From the NCBI GenBank assembly GCA_011772205.1, contig WVZY01000026.1, positions 23,631 to 87,630 of the forward strand: DNA of 64,000 nucleotides, in the 5' to 3' direction. Of the stretch, positions 1 to 8,342 are shown piece by piece; position 1 is the first letter of the stretch, and each line of letters starts with the position of its first letter. Under the pieces are notes generated by a model. It ran no database searches. It worked only from the letters and a program-made list of their open reading frames with translations, and was not told the origin of the DNA. The translations under genes were made by a program, and so were the position numbers. This DNA comes from Candidatus Latescibacterota bacterium (GTDB lineage: Bacteria; Krumholzibacteriota; Krumholzibacteriia; WVZY01).

Positions 1-375
1 TCGGGACCGCGACTCATCGTGACGACCCCGTCCGGGGAACTACATGAACTCGGCGCGATTATGGCCGCCTCGGCCGCCAAAGAAACTGGATGGCATGTTG
101 TTTATCTTGGTCCCAACCTCCCAGCCGAAGAGATTGTTCAGGCGGCTCGTGAGTTCCAAGCTCGTGCGGTTGGTCTGAGCATCGTGTGCAGCACCGGTGA
201 TCGACATTTAGCCGAAGAGTTGAGGAAGATCCGGCGGTTTCTGGATCCCAATGTAGCGTTGCTCATCGGTGGCAGGGGGGCCCGGCATATGGATTCACTC
301 TTCCACGAGCTCGGGGCGACATATGTCGAGGACCTCGCAGCTTTCCAGGACGCATTAGACGCTATTACCATCTGA
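1..375 (+). CDS. B12-binding (corrinoid) domain protein, C-terminal part
   Basis: The reading frame is open to the left edge, so the 5' end lies outside the window; the visible part is about 124 residues. It matches a cobalamin-binding Rossmann-type domain of the kind found at the C-terminus of MerR-type light- or B12-responsive regulators and of corrinoid proteins. The frame begins with a beta strand and the segment TPSGELHELGA, in the position where such regulators carry their cobalamin-contacting His-Glu loop. It then shows GWHVVYLGPNLP, the strand-loop typical of the fold, and a late glycine-rich turn (LLIGGRGA). What lies upstream, an HTH or a methyltransferase-type domain, cannot be seen. 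The gene ends 171 bp before a transporter on the same strand. Assignment to the B12-binding fold is fairly secure; the regulator role is inference. Confidence 0.75.
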   Translation, partial: SGPRLIVTTPSGELHELGAIMAASAAKETGWHVVYLGPNLPAEEIVQAAREFQARAVGLSIVCSTGDRHLAEELRKIRRFLDPNVALLIGGRGARHMDSLFHELGATYVEDLAAFQDALDAITI

Positions 376-490
376 TCGCGGCAGATCCCTACCACCCAAT
401 AAAGCGGTTTTCTAAATACTCACCAATGTGCTGTTCGCGTCCGCGGACGTCTTGACTAGCTATTTTCAGCAAGACTCAGTTAGCGCGTCG

Positions 491-499
491 TGGTACAAT
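491..499 (+). promoter_or_regulatory. Candidate extended -10 promoter element
   Basis: TGG followed by TACAAT forms an extended -10 element about 48 bp upstream of the transporter start at 547. No good -35 hexamer sits 17 bp upstream, which fits an extended -10 type but makes the call weak. Confidence 0.3.
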
Positions 500-546
500 C
501 TCCGCCATCTATCCAGCTTGCAATTTACTCTGCCCAGGAGGAGTAA

Positions 547-1836
547 ATGAAAGAAAGGACACCTTTTCCGCCGGTTTTTTGGGTTGCCAATGGTATCGAG
601 ATTCTCGAGCGCTTCGCCTACTACGGCATCTACTTCGGCTTCGGAATCTATATGGAGTATCTCGGTTACTCCCGGGCTCAGCTGGGGTTCGTCCAGAGCA
701 TTTTCCTTTTTCTCTCCTACGTGATCCCCGTGATCTCCGGCACCTTTGCCGATCGCTACGGATTCAAGAAGGTGCTCATTATCTCGTATCTCGCCTATCT
801 GCCCTCGATTTTGCTGCTGATTTTTACCAAAACGTACTCTGGCATCGTTCTCACGATGCTCAGCATTGGACTGGCGGCAGGGATCTTCAAGCCGCTCATC
901 GCGGGCACGGTCAGGGCGGTCAGCGACCCGACCAACAAGACGCTGGGATTTGGCATCTTCTACGCCATGGTGAATGTTGGCGCTTCCTTGGGCCCGATCA
1001 TCGCAGGCAGGCTAAGGGCCATCTCCTGGAACTATGCCTTTCTCGCAGCGGCTATTGGTATCGGCCTCATGTTGCTCATTACTATCTTCTTCTATGAGGA
1101 GCCCAAGAGAGAGATCGAGGGAGCGACACTCAAGGGTAAATTCCGTGATATAGGGATTGCCCTGTCGGACGTGAAGTTCTCCGTGTTTTTAGTACTGCTC
1201 GGTCTCTTCTTCTGGCTTCCCTTCTGGGCATTCTTCAATCTGTGTGCGATCTTCGTCGATCGCAATGTCGATACCGCCCAACTCTATCTGAATCTCAAGA
1301 GCGTGTTCGGAACGTCATTTGCAAACTTCTTCTCTCACGAGGACGAGGAGGGAGTGAGACGCGTGCTGGGAGAGACGATCTCGCACACCGGTTACATCAT
1401 CATAGTTCTGCAGGTCTTCATATCGAGAATCTTCGAAAAGTTCCCCGCACTCCCCTCGTTCCTCGTCGGCATCTTTGCGGCGGCAGTGGGATTGGTGATC
1501 CTTGGCCTTGCGCATGTCTCCGTGCCCGCCCTCATTTTTCTCGGAATCTTCTTCTTCGCGGTGGGGGAGATGATCTCTTCGCCCCGAATCCAGGAATACA
1601 TCACCTGGATCGCTCCAAAGGAGAAGGCAGGCCTTTACATGGGTGCCAACTTCCTGGCGGTTGGCATCGGCGGCGCCACCAGCGGCGTGATCTACACGAC
1701 TCTTTATGGGCACTTCCGGGACTTGAACCACCCCGACTATGTCTGGTACGTACTTGCGGCCCATTGCATCCTGGCGATCTTGGTGCTGCTGATTTTCAAG
1801 AAGGTTGCGGGAGAATTCAAGGAACAGGAGGAATAG
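547..1836 (+). CDS. POT/PTR-family (MFS) proton-coupled peptide transporter
   Basis: A 429-residue polytopic inner-membrane protein of the major facilitator superfamily. Near the N-terminus ERFAYYGIYFGF matches the E-x-x-E-R-F-x-Y-Y-G signature of proton-dependent oligopeptide transporters. DRYGFKKVL is the MFS loop between helices 2 and 3, and FYAMVNVGASLGP corresponds to the second POT signature. About twelve hydrophobic segments can be counted, with a longer polar stretch near residues 250-285. The start ATG is preceded by AGGAGGAG at good spacing. The likely role is proton-driven uptake of di- or tripeptides or a related small solute; the substrate cannot be read from sequence. It stands 74 bp ahead of a nucleotidyltransferase gene, possibly cotranscribed but with no clear functional link. 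Confidence 0.8.
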   Translation: MKERTPFPPVFWVANGIEILERFAYYGIYFGFGIYMEYLGYSRAQLGFVQSIFLFLSYVIPVISGTFADRYGFKKVLIISYLAYLPSILLLIFTKTYSGIVLTMLSIGLAAGIFKPLIAGTVRAVSDPTNKTLGFGIFYAMVNVGASLGPIIAGRLRAISWNYAFLAAAIGIGLMLLITIFFYEEPKREIEGATLKGKFRDIGIALSDVKFSVFLVLLGLFFWLPFWAFFNLCAIFVDRNVDTAQLYLNLKSVFGTSFANFFSHEDEEGVRRVLGETISHTGYIIIVLQVFISRIFEKFPALPSFLVGIFAAAVGLVILGLAHVSVPALIFLGIFFFAVGEMISSPRIQEYITWIAPKEKAGLYMGANFLAVGIGGATSGVIYTTLYGHFRDLNHPDYVWYVLAAHCILAILVLLIFKKVAGEFKEQEE

Positions 1837-1910
1837 TAACGCCGGCGGAGACGAACTGGGATCCTTGTGGCGATCGGCGTCTGCGGCAATAATTCGCTGA
1901 GGCCGTTCTT

Positions 1911-2705
1911 GTGAGCCGTATTCGAAGAGCTATTATTCTTGCCGGAGGCCGTGGCACTCGGCTCCTGCCGCTCACTCGAGCGGTTCCCAAGGAAATGCTG
2001 CCTCTGGGTACCAAGCCAATTTTGCAGCATATTGTCGAAGAGTTGAGAACGGCTGGGCTCGAGGAAATAATCATCGTTTCGAGAGAGGGGAAATCGGCGA
2101 TAGCCAATCACTTTGCCGGCGAGAACGACATTCGGATTCTCATGAAAAAAGGAGCCAAGGGGCCCGGGCATTCCGTGATGTTCGCGCGCGAGTTCCTCGG
2201 AGACGAGAGTTTTCTTGTCGCATTCGGGGACGCCCCTTATCGGGGAGCGCGCGTGAACGAGTTCCTTTTACAATTGTTGAACGCTCATGAGTCACTCCAG
2301 GCCTCGGCAGTGCTCGCGGTGGCACGGGCTCCTCTGAACGAGATTCCTCTGAGAGCGGTCGTTAAGCCTGAAGGCTCGCTGAAGCCGGGTGTTGCAAGCC
2401 CCGTAGCTGATCTTGTGCAAAAGCCGGGCCCTTCTGAAGCTCCGAGTAATTGGGCGGTGGCCGGTCGCTATACGTTTAACCCTGCCGTATTGGATTCGCT
2501 GGCAGATATTGCTTCCCGAGCGACTGGTGAGATTCTCCTGGTGGATGCGATCAAGCACATGATGGCCCAAGGCCAGCGAATCTACGCTCTCCCGCTGGGT
2601 GAGAGCCAGCATCGTTTCGACACGGGAAGTCTAGAAGGATATTTGAGAGCGTTCAGGGCGTATGCGGATGAGTCTTCGCATGAGGACTGGCCTCATTGCA
2701 ATTGA
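1911..2705 (+). CDS. GalU-like sugar-1-phosphate nucleotidyltransferase
   Basis: A 264-residue nucleotidyltransferase. The N-terminus carries the GG-x-GTRL-x-P-x-T nucleotide-binding loop (AGGRGTRLLPLTRAVPKEM), followed by LGTKPILQHIVEEL, both characteristic of the GalU branch of UTP-glucose-1-phosphate uridylyltransferases. Further on AGRYTFNPAVLDSL and a late FDTGSLEGYLRAF segment match the product-binding and C-terminal parts of the family. It is somewhat shorter than typical GalU (about 290-300). A GDAPYRG stretch stands where GalU usually has a PDD-type metal site, so the sugar may not be glucose. The start is GTG, with GAGG eight bases upstream. It would supply an activated sugar for envelope polysaccharide or glycolipid. 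A long hairpin repeat follows 12 bp after the stop and could terminate transcription. Confidence 0.8.
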   Translation: MSRIRRAIILAGGRGTRLLPLTRAVPKEMLPLGTKPILQHIVEELRTAGLEEIIIVSREGKSAIANHFAGENDIRILMKKGAKGPGHSVMFAREFLGDESFLVAFGDAPYRGARVNEFLLQLLNAHESLQASAVLAVARAPLNEIPLRAVVKPEGSLKPGVASPVADLVQKPGPSEAPSNWAVAGRYTFNPAVLDSLADIASRATGEILLVDAIKHMMAQGQRIYALPLGESQHRFDTGSLEGYLRAFRAYADESSHEDWPHCN

Positions 2706-2717
2706 TCACTGAGACTG

Positions 2718-2799
2718 CCTTGGGTGCCGCGAGGCGATTTCCGCAGCGCGCTGCAGCTTTAGACGCGCGCGAGGACCATGAGCCGGGGGGCACCCAAGG
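2718..2799. repeat. Long hairpin repeat, copy 1 (11-bp perfect stem, conserved core)
   Basis: Two 11-bp arms (2718-2728 and 2789-2799) are perfect inverted repeats around a 60-bp core. The core, read on the minus strand, is nearly identical over about 53 bp to the core of a second element at 50320-50375; it includes CGGCTCATGGTCCTCGCGCG and ends GCGGAAATCGCCTCG. The stems of the two copies are different in sequence, yet each is perfectly self-complementary. It lies just after the GalU-like stop codon and may act as a terminator or processing site. Confidence 0.75.
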
Positions 2800-2875
2800 C
2801 GGTCCTGTTTTCGGAAATGCATACGGCGGGTGTCGCACTTGCACTCTGCTACGCGCCGAAAGCCTGCGTTGAATG

Positions 2876-2904
2876 AGTTATAGCACGCTGCAAAAATCGC
2901 CTCG
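2876..2904. repeat. Partial copy of the hairpin-repeat core
   Basis: About 29 bp match the right half of the 50320-50375 core (AGTTATAGC...CTGC...AAATCGCCTCG) with three mismatches. The left half and matching stem arms are not evident, so this looks like a decayed or truncated copy between copy 1 and the stop codon of the minus-strand hydrolase. Confidence 0.5.
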
Positions 2905-2930
2905 CGTCAATCGAGGAATCGAGGCACGCT

Positions 2931-5084
2931 TTAGTCTTTGCGTTTCGCTGGAAACACCCCGTTCGGCTGGATCAATACCGCCTGCGTCACTTTGCCTTTT
3001 TCCATGACAAACTTCACGCTGTATCCTTTGAAGGTCTTCAGCTTGAACTCCGTTCCCAGATAGGGTTCCAGCTCATAAGTGGGCTGTCCCGGAACCGTCA
3101 TCGTCAACGTGTTGTCGCTGCGCAGGCTCACCTCGAGCGTGAGTCCCATCATATCGTAGTCACCCGCAAACTGCTCGAGATAATCGGGCTCGTACATTTC
3201 CTCCGGAGGTTCGCGCTCGAACTCGATCGCATCAACCGTCTGTTCCAGGACCACGGACACGCGGTCGATGTCGCCGTTCAAATTGGTGAGGAAAGCGAGT
3301 TTCAACCCCTTCAGCGGCTCGGTCTTGGAGCGAAATACGTCGTAATGCCAGTGCTCGAGTTCAAATGTCATGCCGTTGTACTCGGCCTCGAGTGCTTTGT
3401 GCTTTTTTTCGATTTTTATGGGGCCGTAGGCAGGGTGGCTGTAAACGCCAGCATAATCTTCCATCGGGTGCGATGTTTTCGTGTTTTTCTTTTGATTGAT
3501 GTCCTCGAGCTCTTCGGCTTGATCCTCCGCTTGTTCGAGCTGAGACCACATCAATTTGTAGCGGCCGTTCCAATCGATCTCTTCGAGGCCAAGGAGTCGA
3601 TCGAAGACATTCAATGCGATGACATAAGGGAATGGAGTCCCGTTCAAGTTGGTGAGCACGACAAGCCCAATCTTGTCTTTGGGCATGAAGCCCACCTGTG
3701 CTGAGAATCCATCTATGTTTCCTCCATGGTGGATCATCTCGTGACCGCGATACGGCTGCACGAACCACCCTAGACCATACATCATATGCGGCATTTCGGG
3801 TTGCGTGAATAGCCTGGCGAGGAGACCTCCGTGCACGACAATGTGAGGGCGATGGAGCTCCTGTATCGTGAGCGGCGATACCACCTGTGTCTCATTCACC
3901 TTGCCTTCGTTGAGCTGAAATTTCACCCATTCTGCCATATCCGCCGCACTCGAATTGATCGAACCAGCGGGGCCCACGTTGTCGATATTGCGAAAGGGCA
4001 TTTGCTTGATCTCTTTTTTCTTGCTCTCTTTATCTTTTTTTTCTTCGTAACCCAGAGCGAAGTCGGGCGTTCGCTCCATGTCTTTTACGGACAGATTGCT
4101 GTTGCGCATACGCAGGGGCTCGAAGATCCGTTCCGTCACGAGCTGTTCCCAACTGCTACCTGTTACCTGACCGGCCAAATAACCTGCGGTCATAAACATG
4201 AGATTCTGGTATTGGAATTCGGTCCGGAAGTCCTCGTTGGGCGCTAGGTAGCGCAGGCGCTCGTATATTTCTTCACGTGAAAACGAGGATCCGTACCACA
4301 TGAAATCATGACGGGGAAGACCCGAACGGTGGCATACGAGATCTCGAGGGGTCATCCGCTCGGTTGCAAAATCATCGTCGAGCTCGAAGTTCGCCAGATA
4401 AGTCCGAACGGGTTTGTCCCATTCGATTGTTCCTTCCTCTACCAGCATTCCCAGGATCAATGTGGTGAAGGCTTTTGAAGATGAGCCGATTGCAAACTGT
4501 GTCTCTGCTGTCACAGGCAGTTCCTTTTCGATATCGCGATGGCCGTAGCCTTTGCACAGCATCACTTCATTGTCTTTTACAATCGCAATACCCGCTCCCG
4601 GCACATTCCATTCTTTCATGCTCGATTGGACGAATTCATCGAAATCCTTGAGCGCTTCTTCCGGCGATATCTTCTCCTCTTTCTCTACCGCTTCGCCGGT
4701 GCGTGTGAGTTCGAAGGGAAAGGTCTGACCGGCTTGCGTGAATTCACCTGCGATAGTCAAGCCTTCTTGTGAAAATATGCCGTCGAAAGTTGGATTTCCT
4801 GGAGGGCCTTCGATGGAAAAGATCACTTTGGACCCATCAAACGAGATGTCCTTGAGCGGCAAGTCTTCTGCGGCCTGCGGGGGGATATCGATCGAGCCGG
4901 TCCACATTCCATCCTCACCCTGCACGAAGTCGATAAGGACTTTGAGCTCCATCTGAGGAAGATTGATCGAGCCTTCCCAATGGCCGGCCAGCGTCGCCTC
5001 CAAAGCCAGTGTGGGCGCGTATATCGGACCGAATGCGATGCTCGCGAGAACGATTCCGATGATCAATAGCGTCAGACGTTTCAT
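2931..5084 (-). CDS. Secreted beta-lactamase-fold serine hydrolase (Beta-lactamase + DUF3471-like)
   Basis: A 717-residue exported protein. Residues 1-28 form a signal peptide. Residues 30-130 are a beta-rich region with GHWEGSI and GEFTQAGQTFPF that resembles a small lipocalin-like sheet. From about 140 to 500 comes a class C beta-lactamase/penicillin-binding-like domain, with SSSK as the nucleophile motif (S-x-x-K), a Y-x-N element (FQYQNLMF) and HHGGN in the place of the K-T-G box. The C-terminal 200 residues are a beta-rich extension of the DUF3471 type. Members act as D-alanyl-peptidases, esterases or amidases rather than antibiotic resistance enzymes; the substrate is unknown. It is transcribed away from the small toxin-like gene at 5298. 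Confidence 0.85.
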   Translation of the reverse strand: MKRLTLLIIGIVLASIAFGPIYAPTLALEATLAGHWEGSINLPQMELKVLIDFVQGEDGMWTGSIDIPPQAAEDLPLKDISFDGSKVIFSIEGPPGNPTFDGIFSQEGLTIAGEFTQAGQTFPFELTRTGEAVEKEEKISPEEALKDFDEFVQSSMKEWNVPGAGIAIVKDNEVMLCKGYGHRDIEKELPVTAETQFAIGSSSKAFTTLILGMLVEEGTIEWDKPVRTYLANFELDDDFATERMTPRDLVCHRSGLPRHDFMWYGSSFSREEIYERLRYLAPNEDFRTEFQYQNLMFMTAGYLAGQVTGSSWEQLVTERIFEPLRMRNSNLSVKDMERTPDFALGYEEKKDKESKKKEIKQMPFRNIDNVGPAGSINSSAADMAEWVKFQLNEGKVNETQVVSPLTIQELHRPHIVVHGGLLARLFTQPEMPHMMYGLGWFVQPYRGHEMIHHGGNIDGFSAQVGFMPKDKIGLVVLTNLNGTPFPYVIALNVFDRLLGLEEIDWNGRYKLMWSQLEQAEDQAEELEDINQKKNTKTSHPMEDYAGVYSHPAYGPIKIEKKHKALEAEYNGMTFELEHWHYDVFRSKTEPLKGLKLAFLTNLNGDIDRVSVVLEQTVDAIEFEREPPEEMYEPDYLEQFAGDYDMMGLTLEVSLRSDNTLTMTVPGQPTYELEPYLGTEFKLKTFKGYSVKFVMEKGKVTQAVLIQPNGVFPAKRKD

Positions 5085-5297
5085 TGCATACTCCTCTGCG
5101 GATGGAGGTAGGGACCTCTCTCCGGCTTCGCTTTGGGGATTTTGGATCTTACATCTGGGTGTTGGGATTTGATGGAGCTATCAAAGCTATACCATTTTTC
5201 TCGCCGGTTTGGAAGCGCTCACTGGTGAGGAGAGAGGGGGATCCGCAGAACGGTCACAATTCGCAACGGGGGTGGAAACTGATCTTTTTACAATAAA

Positions 5298-5624
5298 TTG
5301 TGCCATTGGGCTGCCCTTCCATGGCCGCACGCTTCCGAGCGCGGATACCGGAGGCCTGTGCTGATCATCCAGGCGGATGCTTTCAACCGCAGCAAGATTC
5401 GAGCGGTCATTGCAGTGGTCATCACCTCCAATATGCAGCTGTCAAAGGCTCCAGGAAATGTGTCCCTGACTCGCCGGCGGAGCGGCTTGCCCAAATCATC
5501 GGTCGTAAACGTGTCGCAAATCGTAACACTGGACAAATCCTACTTAGCGGATCGCGTGGGTAAATTGACCCGGGGAGAACTTCGGGCCGTCGAGGAAGGG
5601 ATCCGGCTCGTTCTTTCGTTATAG
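5298..5624 (+). CDS. MazF/PemK-type toxin, orphan, degenerate N-terminus
   Basis: About 108 residues. The central part reads SERGYRRPVLIIQADAFNRS, then a VVITSN strand, SGLPKSSVVNVSQIVTLDKS and a C-terminal helix. This is a close match to chromosomal MazF-type endoribonucleases, which cleave mRNA at short sites in the cytoplasm. The family usually begins M-x-x-G-[DE]-I-W-W-A-x-L-P, but here the corresponding stretch reads LCHWAALPWP after a stop codon, so the first strand is missing or altered. TTG at 5298 is the only plausible start and has no clear ribosome-binding site. No antitoxin gene is visible in the 213 bp upstream. Either it is a toxin with an unusual start or a decaying orphan; the latter seems more likely. 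Confidence 0.65.
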   Translation: MCHWAALPWPHASERGYRRPVLIIQADAFNRSKIRAVIAVVITSNMQLSKAPGNVSLTRRRSGLPKSSVVNVSQIVTLDKSYLADRVGKLTRGELRAVEEGIRLVLSL

Positions 5625-5736
5625 TCTCTGAATAAGACTGGACGAGGTATCATCATCACGTACTTTTCATGTGAGATTTCTACTCCTCAATACCGCTCAA
5701 GGCCTGTCCATGACATGATCGAGCCCGCGACTGAAT

Positions 5737-5767
5737 AAAAAAGGAGTGAGCCGCTCGAATCCTCACT
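5737..5767 (-). terminator. Rho-independent terminator of the phosphatase gene
   Basis: On the minus strand, a 6-bp stem (AGTGAG/CTCACT) with an 11-base loop begins at the stop codon and is followed by CC and six T residues. Placed exactly at the 3' end of the minus-strand phosphatase gene. Confidence 0.55.
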
Positions 5768-6683
5768 TCTCAGTGAGCACCCGAATCGTATCACCCTTGA
5801 TTTCGAGGACCTGCGGCTCACCGCCGTAATGGGCGGACATTCCCGCATCTATGCACCAAACTTTGCCGTGGCAATAAGAGGCGATGCCTTTCACATGATC
5901 GGTATGACCAACGATCATGCGCTTGGCGCCGAGTTCAATCAAGACCTCGGCAAGCATTTCGCAATCACTTTCATCCACATCCAATGAATAACGGCGGGTC
6001 CACACGGGACTATCCCTCTTCAGGATCCATTCCGGGCATGGGCCGTCCCCCGCCAGCCAGACCCTGACTTCCGCATTCAAACGTTCCAGCCCGTAATCCA
6101 CGTGTTCGGGCAGCACTCCACCATGAACAAACACGTTCTGGCCGATGATGACAACGGTATTGCGCCGCGCCAGCACCTTTGCATAGATCCCACCGGGCCT
6201 GAACGCGGCCACACGCGCCCTCTGCCATTCCTCGTATCCGGCCAGCACGGAGTCGATCCCTGTAACCGTCACGGCGTCTTGAAAATCCTCGAAGCCGCCC
6301 GGCGTAACGTAGCGCAGGTCGAGCGCCACATTCATCAGCTCGTGATTTCCATTGAGAGCGTGTACCGTGCCCCCGGGCCGGGCTGCCTCTTCGGCCAAAC
6401 GGGCGAAGAGATCGAGAACGGCCTGTTCGTCATCGCCGCGGTCCAGTTGGTCGCCGGTCTGCACCAGCACCAGTTTGCCGCCGATCCACTGATCTTCGTC
6501 ATTGATAGCGCCGGCAAGCCTTAGGGCCCGCCGGGTCGCCTCGAGATCACCGTGCAGATCGCCGATCGCTACGATTCGGGGCGCCGGTGGGAAACGCAGC
6601 GGTATCTCATCCCCGGCCGGAGCCGCACCGATCAGTCCTCCGAAGCAGGCAAGAAGAAGGAAAATCCAGAGGAATCGCCGCAT
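5763..6683 (-). CDS. Exported Shewanella-like calcineurin-type phosphatase
   Basis: A 306-residue protein with a cleavable signal peptide (MRRFLWIFLLLACFGG...) and all metal-binding motifs of the calcineurin-like metallophosphoesterases: GDLHGD near residue 42, GDQLDRGDD and LNGNHELMN, then MIVGHTDH toward the C-terminus. The combination and length fit Shewanella-like protein phosphatases, a group also found in plants and protists that dephosphorylates phosphotyrosine or phosphoserine peptides. The signal peptide places it in the periplasm. The ATG at 6683 is chosen because GAGG lies six bases upstream and it opens the signal peptide; the frame continues further upstream without a convincing start. 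It is divergent from an exported methyltransferase at 6864 and shares that 180-bp promoter region. Confidence 0.85.
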   Translation of the reverse strand: MRRFLWIFLLLACFGGLIGAAPAGDEIPLRFPPAPRIVAIGDLHGDLEATRRALRLAGAINDEDQWIGGKLVLVQTGDQLDRGDDEQAVLDLFARLAEEAARPGGTVHALNGNHELMNVALDLRYVTPGGFEDFQDAVTVTGIDSVLAGYEEWQRARVAAFRPGGIYAKVLARRNTVVIIGQNVFVHGGVLPEHVDYGLERLNAEVRVWLAGDGPCPEWILKRDSPVWTRRYSLDVDESDCEMLAEVLIELGAKRMIVGHTDHVKGIASYCHGKVWCIDAGMSAHYGGEPQVLEIKGDTIRVLTEK

Positions 6684-6863
6684 GGTGCACCTCGTTTCAA
6701 CTATGCTAGGGTCCTCCGCAGGTACAAAACACTTGTATTGCTCTGGGCAGCTGGTCAAAATCATAACTGACTGGCGAACCCAAGCGCTATACATTTACAT
6801 AATAATCAATCAGAAATCCGTTCCCATACACATATGAGTCCTTTCGACAAAGGAGTAGAACCC

Positions 6864-7508
6864 ATGCAAAAAGTATCTCTCATTGTAGTCTTTCTCCTCT
6901 TGGTTTTTGGCCTCCTCGATCCTTCCTACGCGTTCCCGGCCCAGCAGAAAGAAACGGAGGAGAGCGATCCGGATGCCTGGGAAGAACGCTGGAACAGCCG
7001 TCAGCCAGCAGACAAAGTAATGGACGCGATTGGGATCGAGCCGGGTATGATGATCGGTGAGATCGGCGCCGGACGGGGCCGTTATGTGGTGCAGGTTGCC
7101 GAAAGGATTGGGCCGAAGGGCAGAGTATACGCCAACGATATCAATTCAACCAAGCTGGAGTATCTCAGATTCCGATGCGAGCGCGACAGCATCACCAACG
7201 TGGAAACGATTCTTGGAACGGTGACAGATCCCCGGCTGCCGGAAGGAAAGCTGGATTTCGTGTACTTCATCAACACCTATCACCACATTGAAAAACCGGT
7301 GGAACTGCTGGAAAACACGGTCCCGGCCCTGAAGTCCGACGGCCAGCTGGTCATCATCGAGCATGCCCCGGAGAAGATGTCATCGCCGGGACACAGCACG
7401 CCGGAAGAGACCGTGATTGAACAAGCAACGGAAGCCGGCTTTGAGCTGGTCAGGATGGAGAGATTTCTCGAGTTCGATAACATCTACATCTTTCGCGTGA
7501 AAGAATGA
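6864..7508 (+). CDS. Class I SAM methyltransferase with signal peptide
   Basis: A 214-residue protein. The first 25 residues (MQKVSLIVVFLLLVFGLLDP...) form a clear signal peptide. Residues 50-200 are a Rossmann-fold methyltransferase with motif I EIGAGRGRYVVQVA, an acidic end of the second strand (YANDI), and a DFVYFINTYHHI motif IV region. The start at 6864 has AAGGAG upstream and replaces an in-frame ATG at 6834 that would bury the signal peptide. Export is odd for an enzyme that needs cytoplasmic S-adenosylmethionine. The next gene, 40 bp downstream, has the same combination. The substrate is unknown; it is distantly UbiE/arsenite-methyltransferase-like. Confidence 0.8.
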   Translation: MQKVSLIVVFLLLVFGLLDPSYAFPAQQKETEESDPDAWEERWNSRQPADKVMDAIGIEPGMMIGEIGAGRGRYVVQVAERIGPKGRVYANDINSTKLEYLRFRCERDSITNVETILGTVTDPRLPEGKLDFVYFINTYHHIEKPVELLENTVPALKSDGQLVIIEHAPEKMSSPGHSTPEETVIEQATEAGFELVRMERFLEFDNIYIFRVKE

Positions 7509-7548
7509 ACTTATGCGCCGTATCTGCCAAAGGAGGGGGCGTTTCATC

Positions 7549-8340
7549 ATGCGCGTTGTTTATTTGGTTACAATTGCAGCATGTGTTTCCGTGTTGGTTG
7601 GTTGTCTGCGTGAGGGGCCGGTGGAAGAGGAGGAGCCTCAGCCGTTGAAACCGCTGCTGGCCGTTATCCAGGACGCGGTCGCCAAGACAGATTCCGCATA
7701 TGAACAGTTTTATGAAAGAGAATACCGTCCGGAGGAACCGCTGCGTTGGACGAAGATCGCGGGGTGGATGGTCGAGGATGCGATTGAGCGCCAGTACCCA
7801 AAGGCGAAACCGCTTGCCAAGATTTTGGATCTGGGGTGCGGCTTCGGGACGCTTCTGGCTTTTGCAACGACGATTTACGGCGTTGAAGGAGTCTGCGTGG
7901 ATGTTGTTCCCTATATCGAGGGAAAGGATAATCTTCGAGAGCTGTACCATCTGTCATTCGTCGAAGGAAGCATCGAGCGGGATCCTCTGCCGGGTCCGGA
8001 AAAGTTTGGTGTGATCATTTTTACGGAGGTTCTGGAACATCTCAACTTCAAGCCGGTGCCGACATTGCTAAAAATCTGGAATTCGCTGGAGGAGGGAGGA
8101 ACGCTTTTTCTCTCCACGCCCGATTCAGACGCCGGTTGGGGACGAAATTACAAGCACTATCAGAGACTCTCCGATATCCCCGCTGTCAATCCTGAGGCGG
8201 AGTGGCTCGACGATCACATCTGGCATTATAACAAGAGGGAATTAATCGGTGTCTTGACCGACGCAGGATTCAAAATCAAGCGTATCGATCATTCTTATAG
8301 TCCCGGGGGCGGGCATTTCAATGTGTGGGCGGTCAAGTAA
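7549..8340 (+). CDS. Lipoprotein SAM methyltransferase (UbiG/type-11-like)
   Basis: A 263-residue protein. The ATG at 7549 opens a hydrophobic segment ending in VLVGC, a lipobox, so the mature protein should be lipid-anchored at the cell envelope. The methyltransferase domain shows ILDLGCGFGTLL (motif I), an acidic strand end (VCVDV) and FTEVLEHLN with GGTLFLSTPD, as in type 11/12 methyltransferases. A purine-rich AAAGGAGGGGG precedes the start. It is likely in an operon with the exported methyltransferase before it. Two neighbouring envelope-targeted methyltransferases suggest they work on the same target or have lost SAM chemistry; neither is proven. Confidence 0.8.
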   Translation: MRVVYLVTIAACVSVLVGCLREGPVEEEEPQPLKPLLAVIQDAVAKTDSAYEQFYEREYRPEEPLRWTKIAGWMVEDAIERQYPKAKPLAKILDLGCGFGTLLAFATTIYGVEGVCVDVVPYIEGKDNLRELYHLSFVEGSIERDPLPGPEKFGVIIFTEVLEHLNFKPVPTLLKIWNSLEEGGTLFLSTPDSDAGWGRNYKHYQRLSDIPAVNPEAEWLDDHIWHYNKRELIGVLTDAGFKIKRIDHSYSPGGGHFNVWAVK

Positions 8341-8342
8341 AT

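Noticed and set aside
1242..1892. Second long plus-strand frame inside the POT transporter gene
   Set aside because: It runs in another phase of a clear transporter gene, is rich in Arg and His as expected for a shadow frame, and has no start signal.
5084..5296. 70-codon plus-strand frame upstream of the MazF-like gene as a possible antitoxin
   Set aside because: It starts opposite the hydrolase start region and its translation is aromatic-rich with no ribbon-helix-helix or AbrB-like pattern.
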